Positions 24,902-33,953 are shown, counted from the first letter of the stretch. The stretch: DNA of 64,000 bases from Avispirillum sp959601495 (GCA_959601495.1 CAUGPT010000009.1:4764-68763); one strand, 5' to 3'. Notes: generated from the sequence alone by a model not told the origin. Numbers and translations: made by a program.

Positions 24902-26389
24902 TCAGTTTGCCGTGTCCTCTGTGTTCTCTCCGAATATAATTTCTCTGAGTATTGCTCTGCTTTTGTCAAGATCCGGCACGAGCACCGCCATTCCGTTTAT
25001 ATAAGCGGGGGTATACGTGCCGTCCTTGGGCAGTCTGTGTTGCTCCAGCGATTCGATGTTCATGGAATACAGCGACATGGCGGTGTTGATGATCTCACTG
25101 TTTGTCATGTCGGTGGTCACAAGCGGGAAAATGCTGTTGCATAGCTCCATGATCATGGGCACGGAAACCTCGCGGCGAAGTTTTGAGTATATTGCCGAAA
25201 GCACCGTGCGCTGGCGCTGTGTGCGCTCGTAGTCCGCGTTGCCGATATAGCGGATGCGGCAGTATGCCGCGGTCGCCGCGCCGTCAAGGTGATTCATACC
25301 CTCCACGGTGCGGTGCCCCCAGTTTTTCAGCTGGCTTGCTTCCTCGGCGTTAAGATATATGTCAACGCCGCCCACGATATCCACCGCCGCATCGAATCCC
25401 GTGAAATCGACCTCCGCAAAGTGGTCGATGGCAACGCCGAAATTTTTTTCGATGGTCTCCTTGAGAAGATCGTAGCCGCCGAAAGCATACGCGGCGTTTA
25501 TCCTGTTGTCGGAATATCCGGGGATCTGCACGTACATATCTCTCATGAGAGAGGTTATCTTGAGCTTTTTGTCGTTGGAGTTTATGGTCAGAATGATCAT
25601 TGTGTCCGAGCGGCCGCGCTGACCGGGCACACGCGTATCCTGCCCGATGAGCAGAATATTCGTAATGCCGCTTTTGGACATAACGTTCGTGTCCTTATCC
25701 CAGTCGATATCGCCGGGGGTCACAACGTCGTATCCGCCGGCGTTGGCGTCGGTCTCGAAATCCTCGTCGTCGGGATCTGTTTTTTCGACGGAATCGGGAT
25801 CATATCTCGATATGAGAGAAAGCTTTGCCTGCAAAAACACAAACGCGCCGCCCGCGCAGAGAAGCACTGCCGCGAGTATGATAATAATAACTCTTGCAAG
25901 TACGGGCAGCCTGCGCTTTTTCTTTTTATCGTCGCTGTGAGCGTTCTCGTGGGTAAGGTCGCCGTGCTTTGCGGCTGAAATGTCGCTTGTGTCGCAAACG
26001 CCCTCGGTGCGGGGAGCGTCCGAATGCCTGCGGCTGCCGCTTTCGTGATGCCTGCGGGAGTCTTTACGCTTGCCGTCGCCGCTTTCTTTGCGGCGGCTCT
26101 CGCCGCGCGATGAACGGTGAGAGTCGGACTCGCGGCGGCTTCGCGATGAGCGGCTGCGCGAGGAGCTTTCGTGAGAGTGCCCGTCATGGTCCGTATGGTG
26201 ATGTCGGTGCTCTTCGCCGCTGTGATGCTGCCCGTCGGCGGGATCGCCTTCCGCCTTTTCAACGGGAATATCCGTCATGAAAAAGCTGTCGCTTTGCGTA
26301 TCGTCCGCCGCAGTGACGGGCAGGGGCTCATGTGACCGGCTGTTTTCCGTATCCGAAAGACTGAAATTATTGTCTCTTTCGTCTGCCAT
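24902..26389 (-). CDS. LytR-CpsA-Psr family cell-wall polymer ligase with His-rich cytoplasmic tail
   Basis: 495 residues from ATG 26389 (AAAGGA 9 nt before). LCP proteins transfer undecaprenyl-linked teichoic acid-like polymers to peptidoglycan outside the membrane. Cytoplasmic residues 1-160 are disordered, with nine His between 55 and 73 and then Ser-Arg-rich repeats. A membrane helix spans 161-187. The extracellular LCP domain has NILLIGQDTR, GRSDTMIIL, TSLMRDMYV and R-x-N-A-A-Y-x-F-G-G, plus YCRIRYIGNADYERTQRQR. The His cluster is unusual and could bind Zn or Ni. It is 25 nt after the upstream gene and nearly touches the PHP gene. Confidence 0.88.
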   Translation of the reverse strand: MADERDNNFSLSDTENSRSHEPLPVTAADDTQSDSFFMTDIPVEKAEGDPADGQHHSGEEHRHHHTDHDGHSHESSSRSRSSRSRRESDSHRSSRGESRRKESGDGKRKDSRRHHESGSRRHSDAPRTEGVCDTSDISAAKHGDLTHENAHSDDKKKKRRLPVLARVIIIILAAVLLCAGGAFVFLQAKLSLISRYDPDSVEKTDPDDEDFETDANAGGYDVVTPGDIDWDKDTNVMSKSGITNILLIGQDTRVPGQRGRSDTMIILTINSNDKKLKITSLMRDMYVQIPGYSDNRINAAYAFGGYDLLKETIEKNFGVAIDHFAEVDFTGFDAAVDIVGGVDIYLNAEEASQLKNWGHRTVEGMNHLDGAATAAYCRIRYIGNADYERTQRQRTVLSAIYSKLRREVSVPMIMELCNSIFPLVTTDMTNSEIINTAMSLYSMNIESLEQHRLPKDGTYTPAYINGMAVLVPDLDKSRAILREIIFGENTEDTAN

Positions 26390-26414
26390 ATGTGCACATC
26401 CTTTCTCGGTTTTG

Positions 26415-28124
26415 TCAGGTGTCGGCACTTCTGTCGGGTGTGAGCGTGTTGGCACGCTTCAGCTTGAAGGAAACTTCTGCCTCCGCGTCTTTTGAGCCGT
26501 CCTCGACCGTTTTCGAGAATTTTACCGATTTGGCGGAGGGCTTTTCAACACTGACACCGTATATATAATTCTCAATAAATGAGAGAGGTATCCATATATG
26601 CGAGCCGACGACCCGGCACGCGCCCGCCATTATGACCGACGTGCCGTTTACAACAGCGGTCTCCGAGCCGTTTCGGAATATAACGTACTCCTCGCGCCCG
26701 CTGCCCGCCGCAGTGTGATCCGCGGCATCTGCCGCCACATATCGCATAGCGTCAATGCTGCCGACCTCGGCAAGCCCCAGCCAGGCGGAAACGGTTGAAA
26801 AATCCGTGTAGCATATGCCGTGGTAATATGCCGAGGCTGCGCCCGCCGTAAAGCTGTGCAGCGTTTCCTTGCCGGAGACCATCGAGTATTCGATATTGTC
26901 GCCTCTGCCGCCGTTTTTGGAGTAGAAGTTCGCTCTGTACCACCAGAATGTGCAGAGGGAGCAGATTATGAGCATGATAAGAAGTCGGCGGGAGAATATT
27001 TTAATGCCGTAGAGGATAGCGGCGCCGACACTTCTGTCTTTCCTGCCGCCGTCCGCCTTTCTCCGTGCACCGTACGGGTCTGTGCCGCGCCCCTGCGGGG
27101 TGCGGTTTCTGTCCTGAGGGACTGCGCCCGCAGCGGTGCCTGCACCGCTGCGGTGCGGCGCGGTATTGCCCGGGTACGCGTTCGGGCGAATGGGAGCACG
27201 GCGCCCTGCCGCGCCCGGGCGCGCCGTATCGGGGCGTGTGCCGCCTATGCGCGGATCGCCGCCGATGCCGTACTGTGCCGAACCTTCGGGCATTATCCAT
27301 TGCGAGCGCGTACTGCCGTCGGTGCGCCTGCCGCTCTGATCGGCGCGGTGATGCTTTGGAGATGGAGCTGTGTTTTGGATTCTGCGTGTGCCTGCTTCGG
27401 TTGCGCGGGCATTTCTTGCCTGCGCATTGCTTGCCGCCGGGCGCATATTGCCGATCTGCCCGCGCCCGTGCGCGCCGTTATGATGCGGAGCAGTGCTTTG
27501 CCGCGGCTGCATACCGGGCTGCGGCTGTCCTGATATTTGACGTGCGGCTGGCGAATTCGCGCGGGGCGCAGCATGCGCGTGGGCATTTGCCTGCTGTCCT
27601 CTTAACGCTCTGCCGTCAGATCCCGGAACGCTGCGGGCATCCGAGCGCATACTTGCGCCCTGCGCCGCGTAGAAGTTACCCGCACCCTGCGGGCGCGTTG
27701 CGCCGCCGGTCCTGTTTGCCGCCTGCACAGCGCCGTATGCGGCGCCTGAGCGGTTCGCCGCCTGAAAAGCTCCGTGTGCCGCGCCTGCCTGTCCGGGGAC
27801 GCGGTTTGCTCTGCTTGGTGTGTTTTGCAAATTGCCGCCGTAGGGACGGTTCTCTGCATACGGCTGTCGCCGGGCACCGACGCGGGGCTGCGGGATCTGC
27901 TGTCTTGTTGTATCCGGAGCGGGGCGGACGGGTACGGGTCGCGGAGCTCTCCCCGCGGGCGCTGCCTGTCGGGGCGGCGTGTACGTGTATCCGCTCTGCG
28001 GCTCTGCGCCGAGCACGCTTCGCATTCTTGACGAGCGCTGCGGCTCGGGCTGCGGCTGCACATGACGCGGCCTTGACAAAGTTCCGTCTTCGTTTACAAA
28101 CGGACGTTCGCTGTCTTGTCTCAC
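26415..28124 (-). CDS. Membrane protein with long disordered tail and stalk-type domain
   Basis: 569 residues from GTG 28124. Residues 1 to about 370 are extremely rich in Arg, Pro, Ala, Gly and Gln, without predicted order, and their DNA is very GC-rich. A membrane helix lies near residues 378-398 (RRLLIMLIICSLCTFWWY). The outer part resembles the copper-amine-oxidase N-terminal (stalk) fold, judged from the I-F-R-N-G-S ... MAGACRVVGSHIWIPLSFIENYI pattern. The following LCP gene also has a disordered cytoplasmic tail, so the two may act together at the wall. The function is unknown. Confidence 0.65.
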   Translation of the reverse strand: MRQDSERPFVNEDGTLSRPRHVQPQPEPQRSSRMRSVLGAEPQSGYTYTPPRQAAPAGRAPRPVPVRPAPDTTRQQIPQPRVGARRQPYAENRPYGGNLQNTPSRANRVPGQAGAAHGAFQAANRSGAAYGAVQAANRTGGATRPQGAGNFYAAQGASMRSDARSVPGSDGRALRGQQANAHAHAAPRANSPAARQISGQPQPGMQPRQSTAPHHNGAHGRGQIGNMRPAASNAQARNARATEAGTRRIQNTAPSPKHHRADQSGRRTDGSTRSQWIMPEGSAQYGIGGDPRIGGTRPDTARPGAAGRRAPIRPNAYPGNTAPHRSGAGTAAGAVPQDRNRTPQGRGTDPYGARRKADGGRKDRSVGAAILYGIKIFSRRLLIMLIICSLCTFWWYRANFYSKNGGRGDNIEYSMVSGKETLHSFTAGAASAYYHGICYTDFSTVSAWLGLAEVGSIDAMRYVAADAADHTAAGSGREEYVIFRNGSETAVVNGTSVIMAGACRVVGSHIWIPLSFIENYIYGVSVEKPSAKSVKFSKTVEDGSKDAEAEVSFKLKRANTLTPDRSADT

Positions 28125-28173
28125 GTATATGCACCGCCTTTCTCCGGTTGGTGGATTTTCGGTATTTTCGCGA

Positions 28174-28728
28174 TTATTTCGTTTCGGCTATCATAAAATA
28201 GGGTGACTGGGGAGAGTTGCACATCTGAAATTTAGCAATGCACAGCTTATAGCGTGAAAGCTGCGAGAAATATTTCTGCAGCTCCTCTCCTTCCGCCTCT
28301 CCCTCGGGATGACCGGGGTATACAGCTACCATAAGTATGCTGTCGCGGTCCAGCATGGAAAGGGCGGACTCAACGGCGGGCAGAGTAGTGCTTCTCATTG
28401 TGGTGAGAGCCTTGTTGCCGCTGCCGGGCATATATCCCAGATTGAACATACCCGCCTTTATGGGAGTTTTTACATACTCCTTTGCAAGGTGGTGCGAGGC
28501 GCACACGAGCCGCCAGTTTTCGGGGCAGTTCCACTGGCGCAGATTGCGCGCGGTGGATTCGAGCGCCTTCGGCTGAATGTCAAAGGCAGTAACGCTGCCG
28601 AGCGGTCCCACGGTCTGCGAGAGAAATGCTGTGTCGTGACCGTTGCCCATGGTAAAATCGCACGCCGTGTCGCCCTCGTGCAGATGGGAAAGTATAAAAT
28701 ACTTCTGCAGTGATAAAAGGTCTACCAT
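28174..28728 (-). CDS. mnmM: tRNA (mnm5s2U34)-methyltransferase MnmM (YtqB family)
   Basis: 184 residues. This class I SAM methyltransferase family (formerly called putative rRNA methylase YtqB) completes the terminal methylation of wobble 5-methylaminomethyl-2-thiouridine in Gram-positive bacteria. Motifs: DFTMGNGHDTAFL (SAM loop), TAFDIQPKAL, the signature FNLGYMPGSGNKALTT and VYPGHPEGEAEGEEL. It starts 4 nt after the iorB stop, so it is co-transcribed with iorAB. Functionally it links to mnmE elsewhere in the window. Confidence 0.85.
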   Translation of the reverse strand: MVDLLSLQKYFILSHLHEGDTACDFTMGNGHDTAFLSQTVGPLGSVTAFDIQPKALESTARNLRQWNCPENWRLVCASHHLAKEYVKTPIKAGMFNLGYMPGSGNKALTTMRSTTLPAVESALSMLDRDSILMVAVYPGHPEGEAEGEELQKYFSQLSRYKLCIAKFQMCNSPQSPYFMIAETK

Positions 28729-28732
28729 TGCT

Positions 28733-29311
28733 TCAGCCTATTTTTGCGGTTGCGGCGTCAAACGCGCGCAGGTTTATCTCTCTTGCTTTTGCGGGCACGC
28801 AGTCCTCGACCGCTTTTCTCAGAACGTCAGCGTCAAAGCCGAGCACATGGGCGGCAAGACCGATAAGCGCAACGTTCGCAGCTTTTTCACTGCCTGCCTC
28901 GGCGGAGATAACGGCGGCGTCCTCCGCGACGAGCTTTACGCCCAGCGCTCTTATTTTTTCGTCAATTTCTTCGGGATACTTTGCCGCGCCCGTGATGACG
29001 GGCATGGGATTTATCTTCTGCGTGCCGGTAACGATGGTTCCGCCCGTGCGCAGATAGGGAAGCCAGCGGGCAGCCTCAAGCATTTCAAATGAGAGGATAA
29101 CATCCGCTTCGCCCTCGCATATAACGGGGGAGGCAACGCCCTCGCCGTAGCGGACGTATGTAACAACGCTGCCGCCGCGCTGACTCATGCCGTGGACCTC
29201 GGAGACTTTTACGTCATATCCGCTTGCCATTGCGGCAGCACCGAGAATGCGGCTGGCGAGCAGAGAGCCCTGACCGCCGACGCCGACTATCATTATATTT
29301 TTCGTTTCCAT
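28733..29311 (-). CDS. iorB: Indolepyruvate oxidoreductase subunit beta
   Basis: 192 residues, family-typical. With IorA it oxidatively decarboxylates aryl pyruvates (indole-, phenyl-, hydroxyphenylpyruvate) to aryl-acetyl-CoA, reducing ferredoxin. The gamma-type oxidoreductase signature VGVGGQGSLLASRIL, EVHGMSQRGGSVVTYVRYG and the later LIGLAAHVLG are intact. GAGAAAGG lies 11 nt before the ATG. It follows iorA after 34 nt. Confidence 0.95.
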   Translation of the reverse strand: METKNIMIVGVGGQGSLLASRILGAAAMASGYDVKVSEVHGMSQRGGSVVTYVRYGEGVASPVICEGEADVILSFEMLEAARWLPYLRTGGTIVTGTQKINPMPVITGAAKYPEEIDEKIRALGVKLVAEDAAVISAEAGSEKAANVALIGLAAHVLGFDADVLRKAVEDCVPAKAREINLRAFDAATAKIG

Positions 29312-29345
29312 AATATCTATGCCTTTCTCAGCTTATCTCTGTATG

Positions 29346-31085
29346 TCAGTCTTCAAACGCACCGAAGGCGCAAAGCTGCTTGCAAAGTCCGCAGCCGACG
29401 CACATATGGGGGTCAACGGCGGCTTTCTTCTTGCCGTTTTCATCCGTAACGACGGAAATGCACGGGCAGCCTATCTTCATGCAGGAGGTGCAGCCGCGGC
29501 ACTTTTCGTTATTCACGTGCAGCGCGGGCTTTCTCTCAACGCCTTTGAGCAGCGCGCAGGGACGGCGGCATATGATAACGGAGGGGCAGTCCGCTCCGAG
29601 CTCTTCCTTTATGACCTTTTCAAGATCCTTAAGATCTGCGGGGTCGGTCACTCTTATATGCTCTCTCGCAACACCCAGACCCGCGCATATGTCCTCAAGG
29701 CATATGTAAGGCGCGGGTGTGTTTTTCAGCGTCAGACCCGTAAGGGGATTCTGCTGATGACCCGTCATGCCGGTGATCCTGTTGTCAAGGATGATAACGG
29801 TGGAACGGCCGCCGTTGTATACGATATTCACAAGGCCCGTCATGCCGGAATGCATGAATGTAGAGTCGCCGATGACAGCTACGGAACGGTCCTCGTCGCC
29901 GCGGACCTTGTTAAATCCGTGCAGGGCTGATATGGAAGCGCCCATGCAGTATGTAGAGTCCATTGCCGCAAGCGGAGGCACCGCGCCCAGCGTGTAGCAG
30001 CCTATATCGCCGGAAACGGTGAGCCCCATTTTTCTGAGCGTATAGAACACGCCGCGGTGGGGACATCCGGGGCAGAGCACGGGGGGACGCGCGGGTATAT
30101 CGTCGCCGAGGGATACGGAGGGCATCTCCTCGCCCGTAAGCTTTTCGCGCAGAAGCGCCTGAGAGTATTCTCCGCAAAGGGGAAGCACGTCCTTGCCGGT
30201 GACGTCAAGTCCGATGCTGCGGCAGAACGTCTCGATAAAGCCGTCAAGCTCTTCTATAACGATGATCCTGTCAACGCTCTGCGCAAACTCGGAAATAAGC
30301 TTTTTCGAGAGAGGGTATACCATGCCGAGCTTAAGGTAGGAGGCACTGCTGCCGAATACCTCTTTTGCATAGTTGTAGCAGTTGCCCGCCGTGATAATGC
30401 CGAGACTGCCGCCTTTTTCGATCTTGTTGAAGGGACAGCTGCAGGCAAAGTCCTCCAGATCTTCGAGCCGCTTTTCGACAACGACGTGGCGGCGCTTTGC
30501 GTTGCCGGGCATCATAACGTGCTTTGCGGGATCTTTTTCGTATGCCGCGAGCTCCTTCTCGCATCTGCCCTCAAGCTCAACGGGGGCGGACGAGTGGGAA
30601 ACTCTCGTGGTAAGTCTCAGTATAAAGGGAGTGTCGAATTTTTCGGAATACTCATATGCCAGGCGCACGAATTCTTTGCATTCAACAGAGTCTGCAGGCT
30701 CTACCATAGGCAGCTTCGCGGCCTCTGCGTAATGACGGCTGTCCTGCTCGTTCTGAGAGGAGTGCATTCCCGGGTCGTCTGCAACACCGATGACGAATCC
30801 GCCGCCGACGCCGACATATGCGCCGATAAACAGCGGGTCTGCCGCAACGTTAAGACCGACGTGCTTCATAGCGCAGAAGGAGCGCGCGCCGCCTACCGAC
30901 GCACCGAGAGCTGCTTCAAGGGCAACCTTTTCGTTCGGCGCCCATTCCGCATATATTTCATCGTATTTTGCGGCAAACTCCGTTATCTCCGTGCTGGGTG
31001 TGCCCGGATAGCTGGAGACAAAGCGAACGCCTGCCTCATAAAGTCCGCGGGCGACGGCTTCGTTGCCGAGCATGATTTTTCTCAT
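29346..31085 (-). CDS. iorA: Indolepyruvate oxidoreductase subunit alpha
   Basis: 579 residues. The thiamine-diphosphate-dependent catalytic subunit works with IorB in amino-acid fermentation or aromatic amino-acid synthesis from arylacetates. N-terminal pyrimidine-binding domain: EAGVRFVSSYPGTPSTEITEF. ThDP motif near residue 380: GDIGCYTLG ... DSTFMHSG. The C-terminal 2[4Fe-4S] ferredoxin domain has CRGCTSCMKIGCPC and CVGCGLCKQLC. AAAGGA precedes the ATG. A consensus promoter at 31159-31187 drives iorA-iorB-mnmM. Confidence 0.96.
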   Translation of the reverse strand: MRKIMLGNEAVARGLYEAGVRFVSSYPGTPSTEITEFAAKYDEIYAEWAPNEKVALEAALGASVGGARSFCAMKHVGLNVAADPLFIGAYVGVGGGFVIGVADDPGMHSSQNEQDSRHYAEAAKLPMVEPADSVECKEFVRLAYEYSEKFDTPFILRLTTRVSHSSAPVELEGRCEKELAAYEKDPAKHVMMPGNAKRRHVVVEKRLEDLEDFACSCPFNKIEKGGSLGIITAGNCYNYAKEVFGSSASYLKLGMVYPLSKKLISEFAQSVDRIIVIEELDGFIETFCRSIGLDVTGKDVLPLCGEYSQALLREKLTGEEMPSVSLGDDIPARPPVLCPGCPHRGVFYTLRKMGLTVSGDIGCYTLGAVPPLAAMDSTYCMGASISALHGFNKVRGDEDRSVAVIGDSTFMHSGMTGLVNIVYNGGRSTVIILDNRITGMTGHQQNPLTGLTLKNTPAPYICLEDICAGLGVAREHIRVTDPADLKDLEKVIKEELGADCPSVIICRRPCALLKGVERKPALHVNNEKCRGCTSCMKIGCPCISVVTDENGKKKAAVDPHMCVGCGLCKQLCAFGAFED

Positions 31086-31158
31086 TTTTAAGGTCCTTTC
31101 CGTATCTTCCGTTTCAACATCCTGTCAAAGGAAATAATACTCCATAATATTCAATAAT

Positions 31159-31187
31159 ATTATATATTCCGCACGCGTCCGTGTCAA
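31159..31187 (-). promoter_or_regulatory. Promoter of iorAB-mnmM
   Basis: On the minus strand: TTGACA (31187-31182), 17 nt, TATAAT (31164-31159). Confidence 0.82.
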
Positions 31188-31251
31188 GGTTTGGGGCGAT
31201 AAATAAGGGCGCGCCGAGGGGCGATATTTGGCTTCGGGTTGGTTTTTCTCA

Positions 31252-31280
31252 TTGACTCCGAGGGAATAATGTGATAATAT
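31252..31280 (+). promoter_or_regulatory. Promoter of ThyX-like/CDF pair
   Basis: TTGACT (31252-31257), 17 nt, TAATAT (31275-31280), 34 nt before the gene. Confidence 0.6.
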
Positions 31281-31313
31281 TAAATAAAAAATCCCACCCT
31301 ACGGAGGCACACA

Positions 31314-31955
31314 ATGATAACGATAGAGAAAACGAAGGTCATGAACCTTGAGGCTGCCGTCCGCGGCATGAGAAATCCCATGAACAGCTGGGCAAACAGC
31401 GACAGCTACTATAACGAGAACGGCGAATACGTCCTCGGTGAGGCGGATATAAAGCGCGCGCACGCGCTTTCCGTTTCCGGCAGCGACCACAGAAAATATC
31501 TGAGAATGATCTTCGTCTCCGTTGACATAACAGCGCCTCTGTATTGGTGGAAAGAGTACGACACCTACAAGGTGGGCACGGTGGCAAACTCCTGCTCCAC
31601 CATGCATAAAATTCATTCAAAGCCTTTCTCCCGCGAGGATTTCAGCTGCGACAGAATGAGCGACGCGGCTCTTGCGTGCCTTGACGGTGTGATAAGCTGT
31701 CTTGAGGGCTTTCGTCTTGAGTATGTCGAAACAAAGGCGCGCGCCCCCTGGGACGATATGATACAGCTTCTTCCTTCGTCGTATAACCAGAAACGCACCT
31801 GCACTCTTAACTACGAGAACCTTATCAACATATACTATGCAAGAAGAAACCACAAGCTTCCCGAATGGCATGAGGTGTGCCGCTGGATAGAGGGTCTGCC
31901 TTATGCAAAGGAGCTTATTCTTATAAGGAATGAGGATAATGACTCAAACAAATGA
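31314..31955 (+). CDS. Conserved hypothetical protein, possibly ThyX-like fold
   Basis: 213 residues; the ribosome site is CGGAGG before ATG 31314. I recognise it as a conserved protein of gut clostridia without assigned function. The segment DITAPLYWWKEYDTYKVGT followed by S-C-S-T-M-H-K-I resembles the substrate/FAD region of flavin-dependent thymidylate synthases, but the classic R-H-R-x7-S motif is not seen. ThyX kinship is therefore only a suggestion. Its 3' end overlaps the start of the CDF transporter gene by 17 nt, which implies coupled expression. Confidence 0.5.
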   Translation: MITIEKTKVMNLEAAVRGMRNPMNSWANSDSYYNENGEYVLGEADIKRAHALSVSGSDHRKYLRMIFVSVDITAPLYWWKEYDTYKVGTVANSCSTMHKIHSKPFSREDFSCDRMSDAALACLDGVISCLEGFRLEYVETKARAPWDDMIQLLPSSYNQKRTCTLNYENLINIYYARRNHKLPEWHEVCRWIEGLPYAKELILIRNEDNDSNK

Positions 31956-33108
31956 AAATAATGCGCGGCTCGCCGTCGGGCGCCGCGCGGGTATTGTCGG
32001 CATTTGCGCAAATGTGCTGCTTTTCGCTTTCAAGCTTTCGGTGGGGTTGCTCACGTCAAGCGTTGCCATTGTTGCCGATGCCGTAAACAATCTGTCGGAC
32101 GCGGGCTCATCCGTGTTTGTGCTGGTCGGATATGCCATGTCCGGCAAGCCCGCGGATAAAAAGCATCCGTACGGGCACGCGCGTATAGAGTATCTCTGCG
32201 GGCTGTTTATATCGGTGATCATCACCGTGCTCGGCATAGAGCTGCTCCGCTCCGGAGTGCAGCAGCTGTTTTCCGGCACGGGCGGTGCGCAGTTCGGCAA
32301 ACTTACGTTTATCGTTATGGGCGTTGCAGTCGCTGTAAAGCTTATCATGGCGCTGTTTTACCGTTTGTCCGCCAAAAAGATAGACTCTCAGGCACTGCGT
32401 GCCTCATCGGTTGACAGCATGGGCGACGCTGCCGCTTCAATGGCGGTCATGGCGGGCATGCTGCTCAGCAAATACACCGGTCCGCTTACCGATGCGGTCC
32501 TGGGCTGCGCGATCGCGGTCTATATTATAGTCATGGGCATAAAGCTTGTTTATGAGGCGTCGGATACTCTTATCGGCAAAGCGCCGGATGCGGATTTCGT
32601 GGCAGGCATTGCCGAAAAAATACGCTCGTACGACGGTGTTATCGGCATACACGATCTTGTGGTGCACAGCTACGGCGCGGGCCGCTGCTTTGTTTCAGCG
32701 CATGTTGAGGTTGACGCCGCGCGCGACATTATGCAGTCCCACGATCTTGTGGACAATATTGAGGATGATTTTCGCCGTGAGCGCGGCATACAGCTTGTAA
32801 TACATATGGATCCCGTGCAGTGCTCGGACCCGCGGGTTAGCGCCGTAAAGGCACAGACGGCGGATATTCTTTCGCAGGTCTCTGCGGAATATTCAAGCCC
32901 CGCTTCAATGCACGATTTCCGCGTTGTGTTCGGCGTCACGCACTCAAATCTCATATTTGACGTTGCCGTGACAGATGAGTTCCCTCTGAGCGACGAAAAG
33001 CTTTGCGAGGTTCTGAATGCAGAGGTGAAGAAGCTTGACCCCGCTTACAATGCGGTCATAACCGTTGACAGGGATTACTGCACGGAGCGCTTCGGCAAAA
33101 AAATGTAA
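31939..33108 (+). CDS. Cation diffusion facilitator (Zn/Mn/Fe efflux) transporter
   Basis: 389 residues from ATG 31939, inside the preceding gene's end. Six membrane helices lie in about residues 15-215. The helix-2 metal site reads DAVNNLSDAGSS, the loop has HPYGHARIEY, and helix 5 has SVDSMGDAAAS (Asp-x3-Asp). A cytoplasmic dimerisation domain follows (HDLVVHSYG ... HVEVD). A further C-terminal extension of about 90 residues (DFRVVFGVTHSNLIFDV) is as in long clostridial CDF proteins. It should export divalent metal in exchange for protons. Asp rather than His in helix 5 leaves room for Mn or Fe as substrate. Confidence 0.9.
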   Translation: MTQTNENNARLAVGRRAGIVGICANVLLFAFKLSVGLLTSSVAIVADAVNNLSDAGSSVFVLVGYAMSGKPADKKHPYGHARIEYLCGLFISVIITVLGIELLRSGVQQLFSGTGGAQFGKLTFIVMGVAVAVKLIMALFYRLSAKKIDSQALRASSVDSMGDAAASMAVMAGMLLSKYTGPLTDAVLGCAIAVYIIVMGIKLVYEASDTLIGKAPDADFVAGIAEKIRSYDGVIGIHDLVVHSYGAGRCFVSAHVEVDAARDIMQSHDLVDNIEDDFRRERGIQLVIHMDPVQCSDPRVSAVKAQTADILSQVSAEYSSPASMHDFRVVFGVTHSNLIFDVAVTDEFPLSDEKLCEVLNAEVKKLDPAYNAVITVDRDYCTERFGKKM

Positions 33109-33113
33109 CAAAA

Positions 33114-33151
33114 CGGCTGCCGACACCTTATAAAGAAGGAATCGGCAGCCG
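33114..33151. terminator. Bidirectional terminator between CDF and thioesterase genes
   Basis: CGGCTGCCGA/TCGGCAGCCG, 18-nt loop. CTTTTG follows on plus, and GTTTTG follows on minus. Confidence 0.75.
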
Positions 33152-33171
33152 CTTTTGCTTTACGGGGATTT

Positions 33172-33894
33172 TTACAGCTTTTCCGTCAGAATCTCGGCTT
33201 CGACGTTCGTCTTTCCGCCTTCGCGGACGGTGCGGAAAACGTATGCGCCGTCGCCGGTGCGTCCCATATAGACCTTCAGGCTTTCGCCGAGGCGGGCTTC
33301 TCCGCAGTAGTTTATGCTGAACTTTATGACCCGCAGGCCGCGCATGTCGGGGAGGTATCCGCACAGAATATCGCCGTAGCGCGTGTTGTTCATGTGACCG
33401 TTTATATCAACGTCCTGATATTCAACCGTGCGCTCACCTACAAGTGCGAGAGGCACGTCGGCGGGCAGGCGGAAATGAGATGGCATATCAAGCTCGAGCG
33501 GCTCGTCAACACAATAGTTGTTGGGAAAATCGGAAACGCGGATAAGTCTGCCGCTTGCGGTATCCAGAAGCGCCCATATGGAGGACGCCTCGGCGATCTT
33601 CTTGCCGTCTCGCTCAACGCTGTAGCATCTGTTGAACGAAACTCCGGTTGAGTCGCATGCCCATGTGGATGCTTTGATTTTGTCGTGCGCGTACAGCTTG
33701 CCGTATATGCTCACGGCAAGGCGCGAGATCACAAAAGCCTTGCCCTGGGAGTGCAGCTTGTCGTAAGATGGTCCCTCACCTGCCATCTGACAGTGGGCGC
33801 AGTCCTGTATATAGCGCAGTATGCCCGTAAGACTGACGATATCGTTGATATCGGTGTCGTGAGCATTTACAGTATAGCTTTCAGTCCATTTCAT
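33172..33894 (-). CDS. Acyl-ACP thioesterase
   Basis: 240 residues forming two hot-dog repeats, as in the plant FatA/FatB-type family found in gut Firmicutes. It releases fatty acids from acyl carrier protein. The N-terminal half has TDINDIVSLTGILRYIQD. The catalytic region of the second half reads VDINGHMNNTRYGD, with Asp, Asn and His of the active site. GGAGAT precedes the ATG, and a promoter lies at 33925-33953. It is divergent from fucI. Chain-length specificity cannot be read. Confidence 0.9.
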   Translation of the reverse strand: MKWTESYTVNAHDTDINDIVSLTGILRYIQDCAHCQMAGEGPSYDKLHSQGKAFVISRLAVSIYGKLYAHDKIKASTWACDSTGVSFNRCYSVERDGKKIAEASSIWALLDTASGRLIRVSDFPNNYCVDEPLELDMPSHFRLPADVPLALVGERTVEYQDVDINGHMNNTRYGDILCGYLPDMRGLRVIKFSINYCGEARLGESLKVYMGRTGDGAYVFRTVREGGKTNVEAEILTEKL

Positions 33895-33924
33895 ATCCGT
33901 ATCTCCGTTAATTACATTGATTTA

Positions 33925-33953
33925 ATTTTATAATTATTGCCCGATTTTTTCAA
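33925..33953 (-). promoter_or_regulatory. Promoter of acyl-ACP thioesterase gene
   Basis: Minus strand: TTGAAA (33953-33948), 17 nt, TAAAAT (33930-33925). Confidence 0.65.

Noticed and set aside
24085..24939. 284-codon plus-strand frame
   Set aside because: Antisense to the PHP phosphatase gene, whose metal motifs are intact on the other strand.
27065..28201. 378-codon plus-strand frame rich in Arg/Cys/Ala
   Set aside because: Antisense to the disordered-tail membrane protein; composition is the complement of its repeats.
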